64,000 nt of DNA from Atrichornis clamosus. Its lineage: Eukaryota > Chordata > Aves > Passeriformes > Menuridae. The DNA is taken from positions 62,001 to 126,000 of the forward strand of contig WBMZ01008671.1 in assembly GCA_013400975.1 (NCBI GenBank), in the 5' to 3' direction. Position numbers and translations under genes: made by a program. The stretch's first letter is position 1, and every line of letters begins with the position of its first letter. Of this stretch, positions 48,540 to 60,153 are shown one piece after another. The notes below the pieces were generated by a model. The model worked only from the letters and a program-made list of their open reading frames with translations. It was not told the DNA's origin and did not search any database.

Positions 48540-48745
48540 CCCCACGGAGGCCCCTCTGTTTGGCAGCTCCTTGAGCACATTCATAAATTCCCAACTTGGT
48601 GTCATCTCCAAACTTCACGAGACTGTGCTCCTCACTTCCTCCAGGTCATGGATAAGGATGCTAAATAGGGCAGGTCCCAGGATAATGCCTTGGTAGTCAT
48701 CATCCCTGGCCTTCAGGCGGAGTTGGGTTGTAACCCATAGGATAC
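48540..48745 (-). mobile_element. CR1 internal fragment (antisense)
   Basis: 'acttggtgtcatctccaaac', 'cttcctccaggtcatggata' and 'gctaaatagggcaggtccca' match, in antisense, the region near the end of CR1 ORF2 and just after it. That region is rarely retained in truncated copies. Neither the 3' tail nor an intact reading frame is present. Confidence 0.75.
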
Positions 48746-51700
48746 AAGGGGTTTGGATGTCAGGGGTGACAGGGAGCAGCCTTGGCACCATCCCACTCTC
48801 AGCCCCCGCGGGTGCCTCGGACAGGGCTCTGGGGCAGGTTCAGAGCAAACCCTGGGAAGCAGCTCATCACAGAAAGATTAATTAAACTGCAAAACTCCTT
48901 CATGCAGGAGGCTGCAGGACCAATTCACGGAGGTCACTGTGGCTTGAAGGGGTTATGCTGCTGAGGCTGGGTGGGTAACCCGGGAGTATCCCCATAAGAG
49001 AGATGTGGTCACTGGCCTGACCCAGGACAGATGCTTTTAGGGTCTTAATACCAGCCCTGGGGACTGAGGGCAGCTCCCAGGAGCTGTGAATCAGCAGGGA
49101 GCAGACCCGTCAGGCTGGCAGCAGGCAGGACAGTTGCTGCTCTGCAGGAGTTGTCTCCTACCTCCAGTCTGGTTGGCAGAGACAGTCCCATTTCAGCATC
49201 GTTTAAAATCTTGGCACACTCCCATCGCTTCCCTGCCTTGGTGCTTGCTGCTAACTGAAAGCCTCGGGGTGGTGGTGCAGGGAGGATAAATACTCCCTGT
49301 CTAATTGCCTTCCCCCCACGTCTGAGTCTGCGGTGCAGCATGCAGACGGGTATCCACTCCCCTCCCTTCTCTTAGTGCCTGTTATCTCCTGGGGCCATGC
49401 TGCGTAATTTAGCAAAATATTCTAACATGGTAATTAACGTCTGAACTTCAAGAGGGCACTGCCTTTTCACTGTCTCCTTCAGAGGAAGAAAAAGGAAAAC
49501 CTTCCTGGCTGCAGTCGGATGAGCGAGGAGGGTGGTGCTCTTTGGAAAAGAAAATTGTATCTTTTAACGTGGGTTGTGTTGGGTTTCGTTAATCACTCTC
49601 ACTTTTTAAAAAAGCATCAGCCTCTTGAGTCAAAAAAAGGGTCTTTGACAATATAATGAGATGCTAGGATTTTTAATGTTATACTCAGAGTCAGAGAATG
49701 AAACATAATTTTCACTTTATCAAATGAGCAAAGGCACCAAGGGGGTGCCCCACACTACACTTCCACTCAGGCAGCTCCACGAGGCCAGATCTGAACAGAG
49801 AAAATAAATCCTTTATAAAGAAGGGGACTTACATCCTCATAGAAGTTCCTTTCTGGTCCCCCCTTTCTGGTTCTGAAAAAAAATCAACAGTTTGGTCTCC
49901 AGTCCAGTGGGATGGGGACAAACTGGGAAGTGGTTTGTGTGGGGAAAGTGGGAAAGGAGGGAGGAGGAGTGAGGACTGTGGGCATGGGAGGGAAGGGATT
50001 TCAGGGAAGGAGGAAAAAAGAGGAGACTGGGGGTCAGGGACAAGGGGAGTAAAGAGAAATGTTAAGAACAAAGGGAGAATTGTCTTGGGAGTCCAGAAGA
50101 TGAGGATTGTAAATGTGGAAGAGCTTGGGGAAAAGTTTGGGCTTTGGAGCAAGTGAGGCATGCAGATAGGCAGAGTGATGTGGGCTTTCAGAGCCATGAC
50201 AGGAAGCAGTGCAGGAGCAGGGTCTGCAAAGAGCAGGGATGGGTGTCTGTCTGTAGGACCACGCAGGGGATGGGTGGATGTCCCTGTACCTCTGTGCCTG
50301 TCATACATAAATAATTAACCATGCAAAAAGCTCCCACGTCCCCAGACCCCCATTGCTGTGCTGGCAGAAACACTCCTGTGGATGCAGCTTGTTTGGGAAA
50401 AAACAAATTTCCCTTCATCGTGGTCATTTTGATCAAAGGGCTTCGTTAAGGTGGAGGAGGTCGACTGCTACTTGGGAGCAGATGAGGACAGGCTAAACCA
50501 AGGAGGGCTGCCTGATGCCTTTGAGGCCAGCTGCCCCGATGAGTATTTTATGTGCAGGAATATATTCTTGGAAAACCACAGGATTCATTTAGTCCCAGCA
50601 TTAAAACCGTGATGGTATATTTTGAATAGGGGAGGGAAAATGCCACCCTTGTTTCTTTGGGACCCGTGGAGAAGGCAGAGGAAGCAATTTGCGCAGATAA
50701 AGAAATGAAGCCAGATACCATCTCACAGGATGGTCCCTCCTCCTCTCGTGGCTTTGTTTTTCTCCCTTGCCCTCCGTACCAGGCATTGTTAGTTCCCAAA
50801 AACCCTTTCAATGGGATGTAAACACAACTATTTGCGTCTGCCGCCATGCGCTCGCTGCCTCTGCAGAGCCAGGAAAGCGCAGAGCCTCCGGCCAGCCAGG
50901 GTGGAGCCCGCTGCAATCAAGCACCACGGTCTGGCCACTGTTTCTTTCCATGTTTTGTGTTTCCCCGGGACCCTTGGGATGAGATCACATCCTCCTCTCC
51001 CAGGGTTATTATGTCTTCACCCGGGCAGGATGAAGCCAGTCGTCTGGGTGGCTTGAACTCCCTGTGCACCCAGACCGGGTGGCTCTGGTCGTCTGTCCTG
51101 CTCACCTTCGGGTCCTGGAGGTCCACCTCCAGCCAGGGGATGTGTAACCACCAGGCTACTGTTGGATTGCAGCGTCTGGGTTGATGAGTGACCAGATTTT
51201 CTTCATCGTCGTCTCCAGTAATTGCCTCTTAATGGTTTCCATCCTCGCAGGAATCCCTTCTGCTGTTCCAGATCCGGGGAGAGAGAGTGTCGTGTTTCAT
51301 GGTTTCCCTTGCCTACAGTGGAAAGGAGTAGGAGGAGTTTCCCACGACTGGGCACAGGATTTTGTTCCTCTGGCCTTAATTCAATTTGCTGTTAAGTATC
51401 TCTGAGTTCCTCAGGAGCCTGACAAGGAGGATAACCAACATTTTGGTTTACTCGACGCAATAAACAAACTAATCTATTCTTACCATCCTCCCAGGGAGTC
51501 CTGCTTGTGTAATAGGAGAACAGAACTCTCCTTCTTAGCCGAGAGGAGCACATCAATGTAAAAGGAGTTGGTGCCACCAAAACTCATTTAAATTGTCCAG
51601 AATGTGTTAGAGAAAGTGCCTGCTGTGGACATGGCTCTGATGCAACTCCAGCACAGAGCTCCTTCCCCCTATGCCACCTCATCTGGGCAGCTGCTTTTGG

Positions 51701-52816
51701 GATCAGCAGTGGCCCATGCTGGTGGCCTCTTCATAATGGAGCAGAAGAGTTGCTGTCAGTTTGTTGTCACAGAGGCTGAGACCACAACACCCCAGTCAGG
51801 CAGCTGGGAAGAGGGTTCCCTCCATGAGACACGTGATCTGGTGGCGTCTTGTGCATCTTCCATCTTGAAGACTTCCCAGATCTCCAGAGAGGCATGAGCA
51901 GAAAGGATATGGAGAGAAGGAGCATTGCTACTGGAAGCAGCTGGGCACAGACTGCCTCTCCCAGCTCAGCTGTGTTTTCAAATCCCAACAAATCACGTTT
52001 TGGAGCACGGCAGAGCCCGTGCCTTGTGCAGAGATCAGCACAGGCAGCTCTGGGAGGTTTTCCCCAAAGGGAGAGGTTTTCCCCAAAACTTTGTGTTTGG
52101 GTAGCCTCAAATGAGTGAGCAGAAAAGATGTCAGTTATGCCTGTGGACTTCTAAAGGTCTGTTTCCATATGCTCTCTTGTTTCTTCTCTAGAGAAAGGTC
52201 TCATCTGACTTCCCTCACTCCCAGAGAGGGGCTCTGTGCCCCTTTAGAGAGGGTGGGACTGACACAGCTTGCTGGTGGACAGAGGATCAGCTCAGCTGGC
52301 CTTCTGATGTCCTGGGTCAAGGAGTTGACACATCTGAAGGGAGCAAATTGTAGAAATCCTGAAACTGGCCCTGTGGCGGAGTGTTTTGCAATCACTCATC
52401 CCCACACCCTTGTTTGTACTCTGCATTTTCCCCAGTCCTGGCTGTTTTCACCACCCCGTGCCCTGTGACAAGAAGAAAAGTGGAGCTGTACCATTGCCTG
52501 CGTCTCAGAGAAGTGCGTGACTCTCCCCATGCAAAGTCAGTCAATCCTATGGATCTTATCTCAGGCATCTTCCTTAAAGACTTGTGGCAGTAGGTCGATT
52601 AGGGGCTGCTGGAAATGCAGAAAATTGTTGTTGATGTCTGCAGAGAGCCCATGAAGCAGAACTGGCCTGTGCTCCCAGGAGGACCCATCTGGCAGACTGT
52701 GGGGACTCCAGGAAGTTGTAGGGGCAGGAGTTCCCCAACTGTGGTCCATTAGAGCACTAAGAGTGCCTGCAGAGTTTTGTTAGTACCTGAGCCACACTGG
52801 TGGTTGTAGGGGATGA

Positions 52817-53130
52817 TCACAGAACCACAGAATGATTTGGGATGGAAGGGGCCTTTAAAGCTCGTCCAGTTCCACCCCCTGCCATGGGCAGGGACACCTC
52901 CCACTCTCCCAGGTTGCTCCAAGCCCTGTCCAACCTGGCCTTGGACACTTCCAGGGATGGGGCAGCCACAGCTGCTCTGGGAAACCTGTGCCAGGGCCTC
53001 ACCACCCTCATCGTAAACAAGTTCTTCCATTTATTTAGTCTGAATCTCTCCTTTTTTAGTTACAAGACATCCTTGTCCTATTGCTACAGGCCCTACTAAA
53101 AACTCCCTATCTTCCTTACAAGCCTTCTTT
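52817..53130 (-). mobile_element. CR1 3' fragment (antisense), little diverged
   Basis: Antisense CR1 starting 'cacagaaccacagaatgatt', then 'ccctgccatgggcagggaca', 'tggccttggacacttccagg' and 'gggcctcaccaccctcatcg'. Conserved blocks are almost identical to copies at 8.9 and 10.1 kb. Confidence 0.9.
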
Positions 53131-55631
53131 ATAAGGGGGTCTCTGTGATGATCCCAACTACAGAGCAGGAACAGGTTCATCTTGTAGAGGACAAAGTCCA
53201 TCCTGGCCCTTCCCAAGGCCCTTTCTGGTTTAAAAGAGAGCTGGGAAGCACCAGCTCTCCTGCACTTCCAACACAGTATGTCCATTCTAAGCTCCAGGTG
53301 TCACAAATAGCTGGGTTTTTTCCTTCCTCACCGAGACGTGTCTCCATTTTCACCCGTGGCCTCATTTCACACCAGTGAGGTGGTTGCTGCACCTGGGCAA
53401 TGCGTTTGCAGCACCGTGGTCGTGGTCCACAGTCCCCAGGAGGGAATACTGGGAAGCACCTCCTCGTGACCTGCGTGCAGATGAAAAGCATACCTGTGGG
53501 CAGCCTCAGGCCCGAGGCTGCCTGGCTGTCCGTGCGTGTTGCCACTGGACGCATGAACCCGAGGTGCCCGTCAGGGAGCCAGGGCGAGCGGCGCGTGGGC
53601 TGCGGTCAGTCCAGCTTTCCCTGGGTCTCACCCCAGCCTCCCCATGGCTCTGGGTGGATATTTTCAAGGTTTCCTGGCGCTTTCATGCTGGAGTCGTCAC
53701 CAAAGCATCACAAAACACTGCATGCTAAGGGGTTGTTAGTGGCAAGCGTTGCTTATGTGTCATTTTGCAAGCGATATCACACACAGTAATTAGTACTGCG
53801 CCTTGCAGGAGAAGTATCATTGCAGCTGGAAAAGGGTAATGCATGCACTGGGCTGCTCCCACCCTGTCTCCTGGGGAGAATTGCTGAAGAACACAATTAA
53901 ACCTGCGTGGTTTGGTGATAAGGGGCAGTGGGGCAGGTTATCCTGTCCTCGTGGTGTGGGCATTCCTGAGAATACCAAGTAAGCACTTCAGCTTCTCAGC
54001 AGCCCAGGTGATCTCCGAAAGCAGATAATAAACCCGAATATTTGAGGTGAGTCCCATTGTCTTAGCTTTTTGGTTTGCTCCTGGTGGTCTGCACCCTATG
54101 CGCACGTATCCCTTGCTGTTCGGGAGGACCAAGCTGGTTCTGTCTGTGATGAGGCACAGCCACAGTTCTGGGGCTCCTTTGGTCCTTCAACCACAGCTGC
54201 ATGTCCACCCCATGTGGCTTATCTCTGCAAAGATGTAAAGAGAAGGGTTTGGGGCCATGGAGGCCAAGGGAGATGAGTCCTGATAGCAGCCATGGGAACC
54301 AGTTGCACTCAACAGCCATCCTGCAAGGCACTGCAACTCCCCCAGCACACACAGCACTTCCAGGAGCAGACCCTAAAACTTACTTTGGGTTTCTTATGCA
54401 AATATTTAGCACCCAAAGCCCACCTGGGCACACTGTCTCTGCAGAGGACCTTGCCCAGTGCTCATCTCTCAGCGTGGCATAGAAATTTGAAAGAGAAGGC
54501 GTCTGGTATCTTCCACCAGTCTGCAAAGCAGCCAGTCCAGCACCAGAAACAAAAGTGAGAAGCCTTTCGCAACCAGGGCTGGGTATTATATGACTGGCCG
54601 GGCAGATTCTGGCATGCAGCCTCCTCTCTTAGGAAATCAGGCAGACTCTTTGTCTGCTTTCCAGCAGGAACTGCTGCTTTCATTGCCCGGCTTCGCCCGA
54701 TACGGGGGAAACCGGCTGGAGAGCAAAGGGAAGTTTTTCTCGCAGACAGCCCCAGCCTCCGGGGGATGATTACAGGTTAAACTGAGGAACGCGTGAGTCC
54801 GGGCTCACCTGCCCTGTTGTCTGCCTCATGCTCCTTTTGCAGATCCCTCGTCCACGTTCACCAGCTGGTTTGAACTGTGTGGGAACCTGGTGGAGAGGGA
54901 CGGGATGGTGCCTGTGGTGGGAGTTGGGCAGAGGCACACAGCAGGGAGGAGCATCTATAAATAGTTAAATAAATAATAATTCCGATGTGGGAGTGCTAAC
55001 TTAATGGGTATAACGTGTTTACCTTAAAATATTTTCAGTAGATATGAATTAGATGGCAAACAGTGAATGGCGTTGGCTGGGTGGTCACACGAGTGCCGGT
55101 TCTTCAGGGCTGTGATTACCCTGGAGCTCTCGAAGCATTTTCACCAATTTTTCTTGCAGCCCCTGCCAGGGCTGACTCGCAGGTCACAGAGCTTTGGGAA
55201 ACACTGTGCTCTTGCTGGAGGAACCACCCCAGTGCTCTGGGGCACCACAGGTGGGGATGAAACACCCTGTGAGCAATACATGCAAGTTGTCATGCCAGGC
55301 TCCCTGATCCCCTCCTGCCCCGTCGTGCAGGGGTCAGCAGCAGATAGTTAGTGCCTACACCCGGCATGCTAGAAACATGATCAGGAACCTGCAGAGAAAC
55401 AGTGACATCTTTCTGATCCTCCAGGCTTTGTTTTGTTGAACTGGTGCAGGTGGCTGACAGCCGTCTGTGGTTGTGGATTTGGACTCTGGTTCCCCAAAGC
55501 ACCGGCAGATCTGGCTGCTGGGCTGTCCTCTGATGCACATGAATGTGCCTGGAGTTGGAGGGCAGCCTGTGGGCCTCCCCAGCCTGCATCTCGGACAGAG
55601 GCTCACCTGCAGTGCGTGGGACTGGTGTTGC

Positions 55632-55858
55632 TTGGTGTCCCCATGGAGCAGTGGAGAGGTGGCACTTGGATGGACAGGGTGGATGGGTGGGTGAAGTGGG
55701 GCACGCAGTGCCTGGATGGAGCAGTGGAGCATGTGGATCCTGGGCGGATGGGGTGGGATGCGTAGTGCCTGGATGGACAAGGTGGGACACGTGGTGTCTC
55801 CACAGACGAGGTGGAGGAGCATGTGGTATCCTGCTGGACAAGATGGAGCACATGCATT
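55632..55858. repeat. degenerate ~31-bp minisatellite (about 7 units)
   Basis: Reiterated segments of 27-32 bp of the type 'agtgcctggatggacaaggt' followed by 'gggacacgtgg' (clear copies begin near 55707, 55763 and 55795). The G-rich strand is the + strand. Units vary in length and sequence, so the array is old. Long antisense open frames across it are by-products of the periodicity. Confidence 0.75.
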
Positions 55859-58016
55859 CTCCTCGTTCAGCCAGGTCACTCCAGATGGTGTCCACGGGGG
55901 CAGCATGGAGTTGGAGGGTGCCTGCCCAAGGCTGGGGGCAGAATATATTCTCTGTTTCATCATAGGTAGGTGAGACTGTTCCTTGTTAGCCTATTATCTG
56001 AGCACTTGACAGTGGCATAGTCATCCTCACAAACACCTTTTGAGGTTGGGAAGCGTGTCCCAACCCTGTGTGTGGGAAGCTGGGGCTAGGAAAGCCCAAG
56101 TGAAGTTGCAGCTTTTCTATGACCACATATCCTGGGCAGGGAGCAGGATCATAGAGGAGACCAGGGCAGAGGAAAGGCTGAAGCTGAGCCACCATAGGTC
56201 CTTCTTAGGGAATCCAAACTTCACTTTCATGATTTAGTTTTCATGTTATATTCTTTGCTAAAGAATAGCAAAAATTTAAAAGGTGTTGTTGAAAAGTATT
56301 GTTTTATTATTTATTTGCCATGGTCATGAGCTAAGTACCCCAGCAGGGAATTTCTGGACTACTGCCTGTTTATATTTTTCACTAATTGATATCTTTTTTG
56401 CCTTGGTGGTGTTGGGTTCAAAATAATCTCATGTTTTTTTGTGAAGAATCTGTGAACTTGTTTGTGAGAACTTATCTCAGAGCACGCGGCTTGGGCTTAA
56501 CTAACATTTTCCAAACAGCTCAACAGAAAGATAAACCGGCGGGAGGAAAAAAAAAAACTGTTGCATGACTTGAAAACCCTGGCTGAACCTTTGGCTAAGG
56601 CGAGATAAAACCGATGGACAGCGTGCTCATCGAGGTGCTGTAAACACCATCTTCAAAGCGAGCAAGCTGCTGCCTGCCGAAAGCAGAGGACGGTGAAGAC
56701 AAAACTCTGAGAGCAGCCATAATTCCCTGCGTTATCCCTTTTTTCCCCCTATCTATTTTCCAGCCATTGTGGAGCTGGTAAACAAGCAGGCGTTTATTTG
56801 CAAGGGAAAGGAAACGTAGAAAAACAAGAGTGGGAAGGAAAGATGATAAGGCTGAGAATCACAATTCTGATTTTAACTGACGGATATGACTCTGGGGCAC
56901 ATCTAGTTATGATAAGCAATTTTTATATGGGCAGTTTTAAACAGTTGAACCGTTTTTGCAAAGTTTGCCTTTCCCTAGTGAATTTCAGATACTAGTGAAA
57001 TGAGTTTTCCATTTTTTCATCTTTTGCTCAGTGGTAAGTGCATGCACTCAGCTCCCTGCTGCATGCAGGGATTAGGTCAGAGTCATCAGGGCTTGTTCAT
57101 CCTAAAGTGATGGCACAGAAGTTGCTGTAACTTTGAGTGTTGCCAGTACCTGGGACTGTCATAAAGATGAAAACAAAGAAAAATGTGTATTTTTGGTCTT
57201 GTTTCGAGGGTCCTTGCTCATGGTTTCAATATTTGGGGGGTGAGAAATGCTGAGCTCCTACACTTTGCCAGATGGAGCTTTTGACCCCCGCTGCACACCC
57301 TGAGTCTGAACCAAGCAAGATGAGCATCCTCCTGCACCATCCCATGCCATGCCCAGCAACATTTTGTGTCTTTCTTGAAAGCTGCTCCTGCTTTCAAGGT
57401 CATGTTTGTAACACAGAGGTCATGGAGAGCAGAGCAGGGTTGGAGTTGGTGCACCTGAGACTCCGTAGCTTCGTTGGCAGCCCTTGCCCCTGCACCACTG
57501 GGTCAGGGTCAGCCTAGAAGGAGCTGTATTAATTACAGTATATTGGACGTAACACCTTCCCGTCGGGTAGTTTTGTGGCTGTCAGAAGTGTCCCCACGGG
57601 GATGGGGAGGTTCGGGGGTGGGTGACTGCGTCTTGGGCAGAGTCCTTCCCTTCCAAACAGCCACTCCCAGGGCTATGCTGCTCCACTGTTGTCAACTGAT
57701 GGCTGCGTTTAGTCCCTGTGAGGGAAATGAGTGTGTTTTCTCATTGCCTGCCATGCCGTAAAGAAGGCAGCGTAACCTGAACAAAATTTATTGTGAAAGT
57801 TGATAATCTAGATCTTACCCTGTGTTTTGTCACTGCTTACCTCAAGTTTTGGTGTGGACAATCTGTTTTCTCCCCTCTTTCTGATTTTGTGTCCTTTCCT
57901 CCTGGAAGTGTCAGAAACCAAGTTGGACAAAGAGAGGGAAGGAAGGTCATAAGGGAGGAGGAAGAGGATGACAAGGTCACGCATTTCTCACTGCTGCTCT
58001 CTTCTCTCTTTTGCAG

Positions 58017-58070
58017 TTGTTGCAATCTCAGGATGTGAAGGAAGATGCTGTGCTTTGCTGCTCCATGGAG
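58017..58070 (+). CDS. CTIF: CTIF 54-nt coding exon: MIF4G
   Basis: Eighteen codons, phase 0 at both ends, reading LLQSQDVKEDAVLCCSME. It links the central MIF4G helices to the last ones and is a small exon. The acceptor is cttttgcag|TTG at 58017 and the donor is GAG|gtaggg at 58071. I recall this peptide as essentially identical across vertebrate CTIF, which makes the short exon secure. A second AG at 58030-58031 would remove five codons in frame but has a poor tract. An antisense CR1 starts about 130 bp after the donor. The small size and intact phase make it a natural candidate for regulated skipping, although no evidence of that is visible. Confidence 0.93.
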
Positions 58071-58199
58071 GTAGGGAAGCACCTCTACATCTGCCCTTAT
58101 CCTCACTGCTTTGCCCCTTCTGTCCTTGGCCATGCAGGTGTCAAGCAGGTGTTGGATGTTTCCAGACCCAAAAGCTGTTGTTGCCTCTTTGCATTGTGG

Positions 58200-58728
58200 A
58201 ATGATCAAATGATTCGGGTTGGAAGGGACCTCTTAAGGTCATTTAGTCCAACACCCCTCCGCAATGATCATGGACATCTTCACTATCCCAAGTTGCTCCG
58301 AGCCCTGTCCAACACTTCCAGGGATGGGGCAGCCACAGCTGTCCTGGGAAACCTGGGCCAGGGCCTCACCACCCTCACAGGCAGGAATTCCTTCCCAACA
58401 TCCCACCTATCCCTGCCCTCTGGCACTGGGAAGCCATTCCCTGTGTCCTGTCCCTCTGTCCCTTGTCCCCAGTCCCTCTCCAGCTCTCCTGGAGCCCCTT
58501 GAGGCACTGGCAGGGGCTCGGAGCTCTCCCTGGAGCCTTCTCTTCTGCAGGGGAACAGCCCCAGCTCTCCCAGCCTGGCTCCAGAGCAGAGGGGCTCCAG
58601 CCCTGGAAGCATCTCAGAGTCCAGCCTCCTCTGGACTGGCTCCAGCAGGTCAATGCCCTTCTTGTGCTGAGGACTCCAGAGCTGGATTCAGGACTCCAGG
58701 TGGAGGTCTCACAAGTACAGAGTAGGTA
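58200..58728 (-). mobile_element. CR1 3' fragment, ~530 bp (antisense)
   Basis: Longest CR1 copy in the window. It runs from 'aatgattcgggttggaaggg' through 'acttccagggatggggcag', 'ctctggcactgggaagcc', 'ttgaggcactggcaggggct' and 'cctctggactggctccagca' to 'gaggactccagagctggatt'. It is inverted relative to the similar copy at 34865-35340. Confidence 0.93.
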
Positions 58729-59021
58729 AAAGACCACCATGAGATAGATGACCCTTGAGACTCTATCACTGTACTCCTGATGCATATAAATGGATGTAAG
58801 AAGTTTGGTAGCTGAGGTCCCATCACAAAATTATATCATCCTGCTTTCTTCAAATCTCACCCTCCAATAATGTTTTAAGCTCAGAAACAGCTGTATTGGA
58901 GCAAAAGCTGCCCCGTGACTCACATGGAGAGGTTTGCTGTGCTCAGCAGCAGTTTTGAAGAGAAGTGACTGGATGTGACACTCAGTGCTCCTGTCTGGTT
59001 GACATGGTGGCAACTAGTCAC

Positions 59022-59082
59022 AAGTTGGACTCAATGATCTTGTAGGTTTTTTCCCAACCTAATTAATTCTTTGGTTCTGTGA
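59022..59082 (+). mobile_element. CR1 3' remnant
   Basis: 'aagttggactcaatgatctt', 'gtaggttttttcccaaccta' and 'attctttggttctgtga' form a sense CR1 3' end. Confidence 0.72.
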
Positions 59083-59855
59083 AATATAGCAGAGTTTCAT
59101 TAGTTACATTTTGGGGACATGATTGTCCCATGGAGATAGATGCTTTCCTTCTAGAGAGCTGTTGAAATTGCAGCCTCAATAGCTGAAATTCATCAAAGCA
59201 GATGAAGAGGAGGGCTCGACTTTTTAAGGTGAGGACTTTGGGGAGCCCTGCTTTGGGGATCCTCCTGTGATGGTGGACTCCTCACTGCCCACTCCAAGCT
59301 TGGACCTTCTGTGTGGAACCACCTAGGGCTGCTTCTGCTCCTTGGAGGCTCTCCAAGGAGTAATTGTTTTAGAAAAAGCCCTTGGCTGTCTTCGGCAAAG
59401 CGGCACGACAGGTATAAGTGCAGATCTCGGCAGGGCAGGATTTGTTATGCACACAGGAGCATTCTGCTTATTCCAGCTAATGACTGGGAGTCACTGAGAG
59501 CTCTGAATCAGCGAGTAAATGAAGGGCCAGGTAGAAGGCAGGAATACCACATCACAGCCTGCACTTTGTTTTGACAATAGCATGATTTTTAGGTGGGATT
59601 TTTTTTTTTCAAAAGCAATCCAGTGCTGCCGCCTTTGAAGTCAGTGGGAGCTGAACCATTCACTCCTCCAGCAAACCAGCATGGATGCTTTTGAAAACCT
59701 CACCCTTCATGTTCAGCTCTTGGAGCCTGCTGCTGGGTGGTTTTGGTTTTCAAAAGCCATGACGCCTTTAACAACCTTGCCTGCACCGGGCAGGGGAGAA
59801 TTGGAGGGACGGGAGGTGTCTGTAAAAACCAGCGGGGTGTTTTTATATCATGGAG

Positions 59856-59913
59856 TGATGGAATCACAGACTATCTCAAGCTGGAAGGGACCCACAAGGA
59901 TCAATAATCCGTG
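59856..59913 (-). mobile_element. CR1 3' end abutting the last splice acceptor
   Basis: 'tgatggaatcacagactatc', 'tcaagctggaagggacccac' and 'aaggatcaataatccgtgg' match the antisense CR1 3' terminus. The match fades about 25 nt before the terminal CTIF coding exon, leaving only the branch-point region and the tract 'ccccttcttctcccgacag'. Confidence 0.75.
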
Positions 59914-59937
59914 GTTGACCCCTTCTTCTCCCGACAG

Positions 59938-60153
59938 CTGCAGAGCACCGGCCGGCTGCTGGAGGAGCAGCTGCCCGAGATGATGACGGAGCTGCTGGCG
60001 ATCGCGCGCGACAAGATGCTGTGTCCCTCCGAGTCCATGCTGACCAGATCCCTGCTGCTGGAGGTCATCGAGCTGCACGCCAACAACTGGAACCCCCTGA
60101 CGCCCACCATCACGCAGTACTACAACAAGACCATCCAGAAACTGACGGCTTGA
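59938..60153 (+). CDS. CTIF: CTIF terminal coding exon: end of MIF4G and stop
   Basis: Seventy-one codons plus TGA at 60151-60153. It opens LQSTGRLLEEQLPEMMTELL, continues with ARDKMLCPSESMLTRSL and LLEVIELHANNW, and ends TIQKLTA. These are the last helices of the MIF4G domain; the protein stops almost immediately after it, as in known CTIF. The acceptor is ctcccgacag at 59937. G+C is high, with GATCGCGCGCGAC near 60000. Taken with the other four exons, 388 residues of CTIF are in this window; the human protein is about 600 residues, so roughly 210 N-terminal residues are expected upstream. No frameshift or internal stop is seen, so the gene looks intact. Confidence 0.96.
   Translation: MQSTGRLLEEQLPEMMTELLAIARDKMLCPSESMLTRSLLLEVIELHANNWNPLTPTITQYYNKTIQKLTA

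Larger units (their letters stand above)
43558..58016 (+). other. CTIF: CTIF intron (14.5 kb)
   Basis: Phase-0 intron, GT at 43558 and AG at 58015-58016 with a strong tract (cttctctcttttgcag). It carries CR1 fragments near both ends and in the middle, a T18-type run near 45941-45959, an A12 run near 46269-46280 and a degenerate minisatellite at 55632-55858. Locally CpG-richer unique patches are at 46380-46520, 53400-53640 and 54685-54800. Remaining stretches (for example 46560-48530, 49000-52800 and 55960-58000) show no exon or RNA gene that I can support. Confidence 0.85.
58071..59937 (+). other. CTIF: CTIF last intron (1.87 kb)
   Basis: Phase-0 intron, GT at 58071 and AG at 59936-59937. 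About a third is CR1-derived: a long antisense copy at its start, a short sense remnant in the middle and an antisense end just before the acceptor. The rest is unique, with a T12 run near 59600. A likely branch point is TTGAC with its A at 59918, 19 nt before the exon. Confidence 0.85.

Noticed and set aside
55290..55963. Two ~200-residue antisense open frames rich in His, Pro and Cys
   Set aside because: They overlap the 31-bp minisatellite and each other in different frames, as expected from periodic GC-rich DNA.
57896..57935. CR1-like words 'tcctggaagtgtc' and 'aagttggac'
   Set aside because: Too short and interrupted to call as an element; it may be a remnant.
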